Below the pieces are notes generated by a model, which was not told the DNA's origin, did not search any database, and saw nothing but the letters and a program-made list of their open reading frames with translations. Source: Metallyticus violacea (taxonomy: Eukaryota > Arthropoda > Insecta > Mantodea > Metallyticidae). From it: a DNA stretch of 64,000 nt. The position numbers and the translations under genes were made by a program. The DNA lies in assembly GCA_030762175.1 (NCBI GenBank), contig CM060846.1, positions 306,562,512 to 306,626,511 of the forward strand. Direction: 5' to 3'. Positions 47,881-58,243 of this stretch are shown piece by piece; position 1 is the first letter of the stretch; each line of letters opens with the position of its first letter.

Positions 47881-48960
47881 TTGAAGGCTACTTTTTCTGT
47901 ATTTTGGTAGTAATTTAAATTCTGGTATGTTTTTGTACTTTTTTTTATTTTATATTGTGTCATTTAGGATAGACTGAATGAAAAGAAATTTCATTTATGT
48001 TGTAGAGAGGTATAATACAATAATGCTGAATTTTTGCTTTTCACTATAATTACATATAGATCGACAAGTTGTAATTCAATTGCAATATTTGGTTGGATTT
48101 TTGACATTTAAGTTAATGAAGTTCTAGTGTCAAAATCAATCAAATATAATTTAAATAACTTCACTCAAAAGTTTTCCTAAGTAACAATTTGAAGTTGTGT
48201 ATCTCTGAAATAAGAACTAATAAAAATATCTATTATCAGATTCATTTTTGACCCAAAATTAGTAAAGTTTGCCTAATTTCATTAAGAAAACATGTTTTGC
48301 AGCTATAAGTGTAATCAGCTGTAAAGTGTAATAAAAGTATTTTGTTTGTTTATTTATTGGTGCTAAGTACACTACAGTAGTTAATGAATGAATGAATGAA
48401 TAGTGTTTTACGCCCGTTTTTGCTACAGAGGCATCATAGGCGAACTACAAGGGTTAATAAACTTGGTAACATCTATTAACAAATTATATTTTTTTGTTCT
48501 GTTGACAAAAATTAAAGAGTTAAAATGCATGGGAAATCAATTTATACTACAGTAAACATTACATATGCCATGTCAGTCATAAAGCAGCCAAATTAAGAAA
48601 TGGTCCAGCACACACTCAACTTCACTACACACCTTCCAGAGTACAGGTGCATCAAACTACTATGTGATAATCTCACCAATCATCATGCAGTGTATACAGT
48701 TAGGGAGTCTACTCAATGTTGTTTGTGATTTCATGAATCATGATCAGTCACTTCTGTTGAAAGGAAATTCAAGACTAAATAACAGAAGAAATCACCGCAA
48801 AGACTGACAATTAGTGCATGGCATAATCATTATCTGAAAACTGGTTATGTAACATATAGGGCACCAAGATTAGGGTCAAATAAATCAGTTAAATGAGCCA
48901 GCTTAGAACTAAACATACCATGAATGTTAATGTGAAGGATTTTAAGGACACATCTACAAA
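47881..48960. other. Spacer with SINE-b tail fragment
   Basis: 48394-48445 (TTTTACGCCCGTTTTTGCTA, then AGAGGCATCATAGGCGA) matches the tail end of SINE-b. Otherwise no gene recognised. Confidence 0.5.
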
Positions 48961-49018
48961 TTTAAGCTGTACATGTAATACAGTTTTTTTCACACTAACT
49001 CCATTCACTTACACAAAT

Positions 49019-49068
49019 ATCTGGACATATGTTTCAGGAGTGATCCCTCCCATCTTCAGCCTGTAGAT
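49019..49068 (-). ncRNA. Hammerhead-ribozyme-like motif, A2 left arm
   Basis: Same architecture as the A1 motifs: ATCT-ACAG-G, CTGAAGA, GGGAG/CTCCT, GAAAC, ATAT, GTC, CAGAT. Core intact; stem II has one G-U pair. Confidence 0.7.
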
Positions 49069-49109
49069 AACCAATCAAGAGACCCAACCGCCACGTATAA
49101 CAACAGTTT

Positions 49110-49159
49110 ATCTACAGGCTGAAGATGGGAGGGATCACTCCTGAAACATATGTCCAGAT
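49110..49159 (+). ncRNA. Hammerhead-ribozyme-like motif, A2 right arm
   Basis: Mirror of 49019-49068 with intact CTGAAGA, GAAA and GTC. The two motifs face each other, so one transcript could carry one functional motif and the antisense of the other. Confidence 0.7.
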
Positions 49160-49299
49160 TTTTGTGTAAGTGAATGGAGTTAGTGTGAAAAAAACTATAT
49201 TACATTGTTTATACATACCACTCCATTGTCAACAGCTTCATAAGTACATTTAATTGAGTTAAGCTGTACAACTTACAATGGCTCCAAGCTTTAAGTAAT

Positions 49300-49545
49300 A
49301 TGGATAAAAAAACAAGACTTGAACGTTATATTGAAATTAAAAAAAAAAAAAAATAAAAGGATGAGTTTTCTTTATCAAATTGTGTTTAGTGATGAGGCTA
49401 CTTTCCATTTCAGTGGAAAGATAAATTGCCATAACGTGCGAAAATTCATAAGAGCTAGTATGTGTAAGAGATTCACCAAATTAAATGTCTTTAGTGCCCT
49501 AAGTTGTGCTAAAGTGTGTGGTCTATTATTTTTTAAACGTTTTTA
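49300..49545 (+). pseudogene. mariner/IS630-like transposase relic, first part
   Basis: Frame reads IVFSDEATFHFSGKINCHNV and LNVFSALSCAKVCGLLFFKR. SDEATFH resembles the block holding the second catalytic acidic residue in a mariner-related family of arthropods, and the next block fits the strand that follows. Similarity ends near 49540 and resumes at ~53390, so the gene has been split by about 3.8 kb. Confidence 0.72.
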
Positions 49546-50335
49546 TTAACTCGCTTTCTTGTCTGTTTGGGTGGAATTTTGTAATTAATTTTTCGTGCAA
49601 TTCTAAATGAGATAGATACTTGAAATTTTGCACATAGATCAGAAATGGATAACAATACAATATAATACGGTAATTATCATGGTTCAATGGTTCCATGGTC
49701 CAAAAATATGGTTCTGCAGTTTTGAAAGTAAAGCAGACCAATATCAAACACGAAGGTTTTAAAAAATGTAAGATTGAATAGAAAGAACACATTTCTGTAG
49801 TTTAGTTACTAACGCATAAAAATATTAAATTTATAATAATCTTTATTTAAAAATAAGAACAGTTGCTATGATGACTGTATTATATTCATCAATACAATAA
49901 ATGAATTACAGTGTAACTTGATTTATATTTAATTTCAACGTTTTATTTTAATCTAAAATGATTAGAATTATTTTTGTTATATTTTGATAACAATACAGTC
50001 GCCATGGCAACTATTCAAATAAATAGCGCGATGTCGAACGCGCAAATTCCAAGAAACGCATGGCTCAAGCGCGATCAACTGAGACGATGGAAAAACGTTC
50101 TTCGCGACTCGCTAATGACACGCAAAGACATGCTAAATATTTTGATGAAAATAGTCGCCATGGCAACTTTTCAAACAAAAAGATTAAATTTAAATCCTGA
50201 CAAATAACATTTAATAAATCTGATTTCTATTACATAAATTTAATTGCACCAGTGTTAAATAAACCTGATTTCTATTACATAAATTCAATTGCACTAGTGT
50301 TAATGTGCAACATGTGTATTAATAATGTATAAATA
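49546..50335. other. Inserted sequence of unknown identity
   Basis: Includes a direct repeat of GTCGCCATGGCAACT at ~49998 and ~50154 flanking a GC-richer 155-bp piece. No coding similarity recognised. Confidence 0.4.
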
Positions 50336-50636
50336 ATTTCAACTGTTTTGGAGTTGATTTGGTTACGGACGCTCTTTAACATCACAGGTCATCAACGTCC
50401 CATTCAATTCGGGGCGTGAAACGGCCGACAAATTTTGTTCAGAGGCCTCTTCTTTCAGCGTTGAGGTTCTTTTTCGGCCATAAATGTACGATACGGGACC
50501 CACGGCTTTACTTCCCTTCCGAAGCAAGCCATACTTAGGATTTTCACGCCCGAAAAAATCCATCGATCCTGGCCGGGTTTGAACCCGCGATCTTGGGTAT
50601 TACCACTACACCACCAGGACCGATCATTTCAACTGT
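50336..50636 (-). repeat. SINE-a copy, best preserved body
   Basis: ATTTCAACTGT at 50336-50346 and 50626-50636 is an 11-bp target-site duplication. Minus strand starts GGTCCTGGTGGTGTAGTGGT (A-box-like); GGGTTCAAACCCGGCC gives the B box. Body intact with CCGAATTGAATGGGACG. Confidence 0.88.
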
Positions 50637-50985
50637 GCATATAAGTAGTGAATGAGTATTATATTTAATATAATATAATGAGTTACATATATTATCAAAG
50701 TTTTTGACTTCTATATTGAGGATCTGGTACAAATATATTTAATAATGAAATAAAACTTTTCAAAGTTAACTTTGTGTTTCTGTATTTTGTTTTTAATTAA
50801 AAAAACAATAATTAAAAACTGTTTCGATATATCAATGGAGTAGATAAAACAAGTTTCTATTTTAGATGTGATCAAGAGAAAACAAAATGAACGAAATCTA
50901 AAAGTTGCTCAATTTTTGTCAATATTTAATCGAGAGATCCAGTACCAATTGCAAAATTACATGCACACAAGACTAAAAAGTAGAA

Positions 50986-51418
50986 AATAATTTAAATAAA
51001 AAAACCTTTAAAAATCACGTTTTTATTTTCTTAATTATAAAGGAACTAAAAAGTATAAAACAATTCATCCTAGCCAAATGCAGATTTATAACTCTATGCA
51101 AATTCATAATTTCATAAACTTTTTAGACATTTTCTTCCAAACGAAAAACGTAGGACGCATGCAATAGATAAAATTAATAACTGTTAATGGTATTTATAGT
51201 TTGAATTAATCACACAAAAGGTTCAGACAAACTATTGCATGTGCCCCACGTTTTTTGTTTGGAAGAATTTTTCTAAGAAGGTCTATGAGATGATGAATTT
51301 GCATGGGGTTATAAATTTGCATTTGTCTAGGATGAATTATTTTATACTTTTTAGTTCATTTATAATGAAGAAAATAAAAACGTGCTTTTTAAAAACATTT
51401 TTTATTTAAATTATTTAT
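50986..51418. repeat. Long inverted repeat, arms ~175 bp
   Basis: Left arm 50986-51166 and right arm 51232-51418 are diverged reverse complements (for example AAAAGTATAAAACAATTCATC against GATGAATTATTTTATACTTT). Centre ~65 bp. No frame, no hammerhead core. Could be a foldback or MITE-like element. Confidence 0.8.
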
Positions 51419-51689
51419 GAGTAAATCAGTTACAATATATACAGGAATAATTCCCGCACCCGGATTTTAGGAAGGGAGATTTGGGGGGGGGGGAGTTGTT
51501 TGTACAGCTGTATTAAATATTTATATTGAACTCATTAAAGACTAAAATACATTTTAAGTTAAAATGTTATCGCATTTAAGAAATTCGTTGCATCCTAATC
51601 TTCATAATCAATCGTGGAAGAAGAACCAACCAGTACTCTGTAAGAAGAAAATGTATACACACAAGTCAGCATCTTAAACGTTTTTGTAT

Positions 51690-52560
51690 TATTTAACATT
51701 AGTACGATAAAGTAGCGTCACTTTTATAATTACGCGCTGCCTTCTATTCATCACCACTTTCGTCATCACTATAAGGAGAATAGTCTTCGTTGTCATCGTC
51801 AACGTCACTATATCTATCCTCCCAAAGCACATCATACTCCATTCCATGGAAGGGATTCGAGATTCCGCATTTCTTGAACCTTCTTTCCACCAATTAGAAA
51901 TCGAGTCCCACGCACTTTTCACCCATTCGCAGATTTGGATCACTTTCGGGTGCTTGATTTTACCGCTCAGGACAGTTGGTGCTCTTCCTCGGCCATCTCG
52001 TATAATGTTCTTTTAATGCAACTTTAAAGGTGGATCGATGGACATTCAATGGTTGGAGAATCGATGTGTTTCCAGGAAACAGCCAAGTTAGTTCTTCCTT
52101 CGTTGAAACTTTTTGTACGTTGCTTGTAGTATGGCTGAGGAAATTATCTTGAACAAACGTGTTCTTTAAGATGAGTAGCGCTCCTGGGCGACGTTGCCAA
52201 ACTGGCGTCATCCACCCTTTATGATGAGCTCATATGATACGCCTTTAAAATTCACTTTAGGAATTGTTTTTCTTTAGAAGGTGATAAATAGCGATAGCAT
52301 TCTTTCATCTGCAGTTACACATAGCATAACAGTACATACTTGTTTTTCACTACAGCCAGTTCTAATTGCCACGCTGAATTCACCTTTTATTCATTGTGTA
52401 GTCTTACGGCATTTCAAAGTTACAAGACATTTGGTCTGCATTGCTAATTTGCGACAGTAATATTGATTTCTTTGGAGCAATCTGATGATAAATTTGGGAA
52501 CTTCGCTATCTTCTCTTCGTAATCTGCATGGAGACGTTGAGGGATCCTAGTTTTCCGGCG
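51690..52560 (-). pseudogene. pogo/Tigger-type transposase relic
   Basis: Minus strand, shifting frames: LSLFITF-like ADGT/IFKRK block (~52290), MTPVWQRRPGALLILKNTFV and QDNFLSHTT (52211-52140, block of the second catalytic Asp), ELTWLFPGNTSILQPLNV (~52090), then ICEWVKSAWDSI (51930) and a C-terminal block near 51860-51740 resembling the acidic end of Tigger proteins in another frame. In the family this is a DDE cut-and-paste transposase. Inactivated by stops and frameshifts. Terminal inverted repeats not identified. Confidence 0.85.
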
Positions 52561-52847
52561 AAAACTGAAGTCATTACGTCAGAAAACATGTGTGAGCGAT
52601 CCATGTCTAACCTTAAAAACCAATAACGGTTACGTTTATTTCTCTTTCTACTGCTAACTTTCAATTGGCACATTCTCACATAATCTGTTTTCCACTTCTG
52701 AAAACTTTGCTTTTTGTCCGCCGGTTATTGTTTGTTGTTTGTCTGCTTAAGGCGAGCTTTATTTTTTCGCCAATCACGAATACAGCTCTCATTTATGTAC
52801 TTTCGTGCAGCAGCGCGATTGCCAATTTATTCTGCCTCTTAAATGAT

Positions 52848-53132
52848 TTTTTTAAATGGTGTTTAACGTCCGTTTTTATTACCGAGACATCACAGGCGGT
52901 GAACACTGGTGATACATGAGATGAAATGATATATTGGGAAAAGATTTTTTTTTAAGGAAGGAAACGTTCCAGGCTTAAATTTAGGGTACCTGCCCGGCAT
53001 TTGCCAGTTATGAAGACTGAGGAAAACCTGGACAAACCTCAGTCAGGGAGGACGCTCCTGGCGGGATTCGAACCCCAGACCTCCTGCTCACAAGTCCGCG
53101 CCTTAAGGGCCTCGGACACCCGTGGCGGTCTC
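52848..53132 (-). repeat. SINE-b copy, well preserved
   Basis: Minus strand begins GACCGCCACGGGTGTCCGAG, then AAGGCGCGGACTTGTGAGC and GGGGTTCGAATCC (B box). The GTGTCCGAG...AAGGCGCGGACTTG pattern is typical of class II tRNAs (Leu/Ser). Body with GGAACGTTTCCTTCC follows to a tail at ~52848. Confidence 0.87.
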
Positions 53133-53369
53133 TTCGATGATGCGGAACTTTTCTTTCGCCGTGAACGATCTGTAACGATGTTTTACATTAGCCATCTTGA
53201 ACACGTGCTTTCACTTCAGCTGATGCCACGCAAATGATCTATGACGCGGTCTCTGCTGGCGGTTCTCGCTTGTGATGCAAGAATGCCAACTTCCAGATTA
53301 TGATGTGTCAGAAGTGTGGTACCAATACTAACGCGAATAATATCCGCAACTCAATTTTTTTAAATTATG

Positions 53370-53763
53370 GGGAAAAATATGCGGGGGTTATTCGTGTATA
53401 TACTGTATCTAATGCCACAATTACAAGAATACATGAACAAAATATATTTTTTTCCACAAGTTGGTGCACCTCCACATTTCCATCACAAGGCTACATCTTA
53501 CCCCAGTTGCACTATGACTAGGATTAGACATGGCAGAATGATAGTTTGACCACCATGATTCCCTGATCTGACACTTTTGAACTTCTGTGTGGGGCTATTT
53601 TAAAGACAAAGTTTTTGTTCCACCTCCTTCTGCAAGTTTAAATTAACTACAAGCTCACAGAAGAGAAACAGTTGCAACCATTGATGGTGATATGATTCAA
53701 GATTTGGGATCAACTTTCTTACAAATTAAATATATGCAGTGTTACATGAGGAAGTCATACTGA
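53370..53763 (+). pseudogene. mariner/IS630-like transposase relic, second part
   Basis: Continues the protein begun at 49300: YLMPQLQEYMNKIYFFPQVG, APPHFHHKATSYP (the QDGAPPH-type catalytic block, with Asp replaced: QVGAPPH), then GYFKDKVFVPPPSA (~53590) and TVATIDGDMIQD (~53670), ending CYMRKSY and a stop at about 53760. In addition to the split, the block's catalytic Asp reads Val, so it is inactive. Confidence 0.75.
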
Positions 53764-54500
53764 ACATTTGTAATACTTTTAACTAAAACTTGAAGTTTTA
53801 CTGACTTTTTTGTTATGACTTAAATCATAGGAATTATACTTTCTTTAAATTTTGTTTTACTTGCAGTAATTTAGGAATACCCTGTCATTAACAATGGGAG
53901 TCAATATATTCCACAATGACCTAAAAGAAGCTGGATAATTCTATCTACTGAATTGACTGAGGATTTTTTTTTTGTTTTTTCTTCCCCTCTTCTATTATTT
54001 ATTTGCCCAAAATTATTGATAGTAGATTTACATGCATTTGCTATATAAGTGTTACAGATAATATGTTATAAATAGTCATTTTTAAAACAAAGCTTTATTC
54101 AGAATTTGTTTTGATAAAGAATGTAATAGTTTGACCACTAAAACCTGAGAGAGTAAGGGCAAATATGTTGTTTTCAATTACATTTGGAAAGACACCAATA
54201 TGAATTTGCAAAATAGTTTATCCTACCATAAGTTCTTGCCTTAATGCAGACAGTTACTACTAGTAAAATTTAAATTATTGTTTTTATAGTGTCAAACTTT
54301 TGTTAGTTAGTGCAAGACTTTTAAGGAATTAAAACAATTTGGAGAAAGCAAGGTATCTGTAAGGATGTAATTATATTCTGAATATTTTAATTGCATCTCC
54401 ACTATGTTAATTATATACCATACATGTTGATATGTCCAGTATTAAATATTGTATTGTACCAACCATGAAGTAAATTAAAAGAAATTGTTGCAGGAGAGTG
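53764..54500. other. Spacer, no gene recognised
   Basis: AT-rich with no recognisable similarity. Confidence 0.4.
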
Positions 54501-54509
54501 ATGTAAGTG

Positions 54510-55090
54510 AATATTGTTTTAGTGGATAAAATTCAGAAAATGTATCAGATGATGGTGGTAATAGTGAACACTATCATGTAAGTGTAGTTAGTAAAGTGAA
54601 TGATGCACATGGAATACAAGGAACTGTAAATCTTGAGGAAAAGGATACACCAACAATGAAAAGTGTATTTCTGAGAAGAAATGGTTTTATCAGGAATAAA
54701 AATTCTATACAGCAAACCAAAATATTAAAATGCAATAACTTAACACATTATGAAGGATAGAGAAATAGCAACCATTGCATAATATTGCATTGTGAACAAT
54801 CATTGCTGATTTATACTTCAGATATTATTGAAAACATTGCCCAAATTATCAGACTCTGTTAACAAAGAAGACAAAATATGCAATGTAAGGAAACAATTCT
54901 GAGAGACTGAAAATAAAAGCTTTGGCTGCACTAATGATATCTGCAATTTATTTGAGAGGCAACTTGCATATTATCACAGCCCTGTGGAGCAAGTATGGTC
55001 TGTCAATATTTTTAGCAACAATGAAATGTCCGATGTCTAAACACATGTTTTTACATTTTGATGATTTATCTACAGGACTTTGAAAGTGAT
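54510..55090 (+). pseudogene. piggyBac-like transposase relic
   Basis: Weak N-terminal block NVSDDGGNSEHYHVSVVSK (54540), then IENIAQIIRL (54825) and, after a frameshift, KALAALMISAIYLRGNLHII, ITALWSKYGLSIFLATMKC and HMFLHFDDLSTG (54920-55080). The last set matches the piggyBac order of an E-K-A-F-I-G-like helix, LWS, IF-ATM and the FDD block with catalytic aspartates. No C-terminal half found. Inactive fragment. Confidence 0.72.
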
Positions 55091-56250
55091 AGGGTAAATA
55101 TGTTGCTTTCAAATATATGAAAAGACATCAATCAGAATATGGTAAATATACCATATTTAGTGAAGATTAAATTGGACTTCTAGTGAAATAGTGTTGCAAC
55201 TCACATTTTTTTTAATTGTGAACTCCATAAACGAAGGTATTGTAAAAATACCATTTTCTACTGAAACAGTGTCATAATAATATTTTAGTTAATATGATTC
55301 TGAATATAAGGTCATCACTGCTTTACTAGCAGAATTTCATTCCTGAAACAAGTAAAATGGTGTAGCAATTACTTATTACAGTAATCCTCTAGGAGTTGCT
55401 TCAATCAACCAGGTAGAATACTGTTATATGACAGATATACATGTTTGACAGATTTTTTCATTTTCATTGGAGATTTAGCCTGATATCCTACAACAATTGT
55501 TGCAATCTAATACTCTTGCAGGTTCAGCAAACTAAATCTTGCATTTTCAATAATTATAATTTAGAATAGTTTTTTTATATTGTATGAGAAACAAATTCAG
55601 GTATTTTTTTTTAACAGTCCATCAGGTAGTATTAATGAATGAATGAACAAATTGAATGGATGAATGCCATCAAATTCATACCTCTCACTGTTGTGATAAA
55701 AGTTCAGCTCATAAAAGATAAAATTATGGTTCACTTTTTTCTATGCCTATGATGATAATTTATTTTTTCCTTCTAATGGTTATATTTTAAAGTTAAAAGT
55801 TACATAGCACCAGTGTCATAATCATTAGAGGGAAACTGTTATTTGAACCGGCAATTAAAAGTTTAAAAAGAACAGATTAGAAGTTAATGAATCATGTTAT
55901 GAATAAAATTTAGTGCAATTGATATTCAATCAACATACCCTATTTTCCTAAAAAAGAAAAAATATGCATGCACATCACAACAAGAAAATATGAGCTATAA
56001 TTTATGCAAGATAAGCTAAGACAATAATATCCATTAAATTATTCTTGAACAATGTCTTATACTACAAAAAAGTACCTCTTATGGAAAAAATCTTAAATTG
56101 AAGTAAAAAACTTGTTAAAATCTCGCTATTTTTTTTTTTTTCATTACAGTTTCAATTGTTTTATTTCAGGGCTCATGTGCTTATGATTTAGATAATAAAT
56201 CACATATTAAGAAAATTTGGCAATGTAAGGAAAAAATGACAACCCCAATG
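55091..56250. other. Spacer, no gene recognised
   Basis: AT-rich; nothing recognised. Confidence 0.4.
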
Positions 56251-56254
56251 AACC

Positions 56255-56435
56255 AAGTGGGTTGGCTCAGGTGGTAAAACATGAGACTTGCATTTGGGAT
56301 GTCCAGAGTTCAATTACTTTTCGGCAAGCCATCCTGACCTGAAGTTTTTTATGGTCACACTTGAATGGATATTTATGTTTCATGAATTATTCGCTTTCCC
56401 AATTCATATCATTTCACTCTGTTGATATGTTACAG
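56255..56435 (+). repeat. SINE-c copy, tRNA-like head
   Basis: GGGTTGGCTCAGGTGGTAAA (A-box-like) and CCAGAGTTCAATTAC (B-box-like), then body and a tail TTCGCTTTCCCAATTCATAT resembling the 41700 copy. The GC-richer block after it (56440-56700) is of unknown identity. Confidence 0.65.
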
Positions 56436-56800
56436 GATCCAAAATAGCAAGGTGAGCTGGTGAAATGTTATGGTGCTTGCACTTTGGAAAATTTTCCACT
56501 CCAGCATATGGAGTGGAAGCATACTTCTGAGGGGCTTCAGCTGTCTCTACTGGCATCAGGATGTTCTACCTGGAAACAAGTTAGGAACTCCACCTACATC
56601 CATAGTCATCACTCATAGATCCTAGCTGCCCAGTATCTCCTCCCACTCATTCCTTCCTCAAAATGCTAGCCATGAGCATGTCTCAAGCACAGAAAGTATC
56701 CTCCACTACCTCAGACCATCCATCCAAGCATATGGACTACTTAACTACCATACTTGTGGAATAAAAAAATATTAAGGGTAAAACTGATGAAAGTACAAAC

Positions 56801-57056
56801 ATTATTCAAAATAACAAATTATTTATGAAGTCACTCAAAATTCACTAGTTTTATTCCACTTACTTGGACATGTTTCAAATGTTTTTTTCCTTCATCATCA
56901 GCACGGTTCCACTGACGGAAATTTGCCTTTGAAACATGTCCAAGTAAGTGGAATAAAACTAGTGAATTTTGAGTGACTTCCTCATAAATAATTTGTTATA
57001 TGATATTATATTTCACTGAAAAATCCCAAAATATTCAAATTTATATTATTCAAAAT
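56801..57056. mobile_element. 232-bp palindromic PLE-like element G
   Basis: Arms of ~70 bp (56813-56880 and 56929-56999) match almost perfectly apart from a 3-nt indel. ATTATTCAAAAT at 56801-56812 and 57045-57056 is an exact 12-bp target-site duplication. The right side has a ~45-bp tail before the duplication, as in the A and B elements. No protein encoded. Arm identity suggests it is young. Confidence 0.86.
56863..56905 (-). ncRNA. Hammerhead-like motif, element G
   Basis: Minus strand: CTGATGA, a weakly paired stem II region, GAAA, C-AT-G, GTC. The core is exact but stem II is poor and stem I only 2 bp, so folding is uncertain. The right-arm version has CTGACGG. Confidence 0.5.
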
Positions 57057-57504
57057 GTTTTGATACCAAGTGATTCACTTCACTTTAAATACAAACTATC
57101 TTTCATTGTGTCAAATCATGAACCCAACATTATTAAATCTGGTATAATTGATTTAATTTTGCATTTATTATTACCAATAATTCAGTATATGTTTATGTCT
57201 ATGCAAAAACCCATCACATTTAATTTGTCAATAATGAAGTTTTCTTGACTTATGTCACTATTGTTTTTATTGATGTAATTATTCTTTTCAGTTTCAATAA
57301 TAGATATTAATTACCAACTCTTAGAAGATTTAACATAAAAATGCATTTGGTGGTAAATAGCTCATTAAAAAACATTGAACATACTTTGTGATTTGATTCC
57401 ACTAATACTCTTGATACTGAAGAGCCAATAATATTTTTAAATGTGGCAGAAATATACTGAATAATTTCAAGTCAGATATGTTCTTAATGAATTTAAAAAA
57501 CAGA

Positions 57505-58243
57505 GGGTGCCAAAAAAACGTATACACACTTCAAGCAAAGAAAAAAATGTGTTAATATAACAAAACTGAATTCACACAAACAGAAAATGATGAGCACTAA
57601 TCACCTTAGACTTTTACAGTTACAACTTTGCTGCTTTAATAATATGATGTACGTTGGCTCTGTTAATGGCAGTCTCACATGCACATTGCACATTTCTGCA
57701 GTAAGTGCTCAAAACATTCCAAAACCAAGCCGAGGACGTGGGGCTTGTTGCTGTGTGAGGTCTGCCAGATCTACCCTTGTGAACAATGCATACGGCACCA
57801 TTAGTCTCAAATTTGTCTCAAATGTGTGCAATTGTTACTCATATTGGCAGTTCTGTTCTGTACAAATGTCCCCATTGTCTTTGAACTTCAACAGCATTCT
57901 CAGTTTTCCAATACTACTTCAAAATGGCTTTCTGCTGTTCAAACGATAATCTTAGCTCCATTTGGTTGTAACAACGCTACCATAACATAATGTGAGTCAT
58001 ATCTGTTTACAGAATATCATATGATAATATTGGCTTCATTTGTTCATTGTTTGTTTACGATAATCTTGGCTTCATTTGTTCATTGTTGATTTACCTGTCA
58101 TGTAACAATGCTATCATAATATGAATCACATCTGTTTACAGAACATTATGCTACACATTACTGTTGTTTTTCAGTCCAACTTTTTAAATATATTAAATAG
58201 ATATCTACTGTGAAAGTGTATACATTTTTTTATCACCCTCGGT
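57505..58243 (-). mobile_element. TIR element with transposase N-terminal relic
   Basis: GAGGGTGCCAAAAAAACGTA at the left is matched inverted by the right end (CACCCTC preceded by TGTATACA, 58213-58243). Inside, the minus strand carries VQCACETAINRANVHHIIKA (~57690), resembling the helix-turn-helix of mariner-related transposases. An internal duplication of ~40 bp lies at 58030-58100 (CTTCATTTGTTCATTGTT). The catalytic domain is absent, so the copy is non-autonomous. Confidence 0.7.

Larger units (their letters stand above)
48962..49270. mobile_element. 285-bp foldback PLE element A2
   Basis: Exact 12-mer TTAAGCTGTACA at 48962-48973 and 49259-49270 encloses two inverted terminal repeats of family A and a ~25-bp centre (with CCCAACCGCCACGTATAAC, the last bases of the endonuclease region). 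The right copy keeps the outer tail ending CATAAGTACATTTAATTGAG; the left lacks it, the same asymmetry as in A1. No protein is encoded. Confidence 0.92.
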
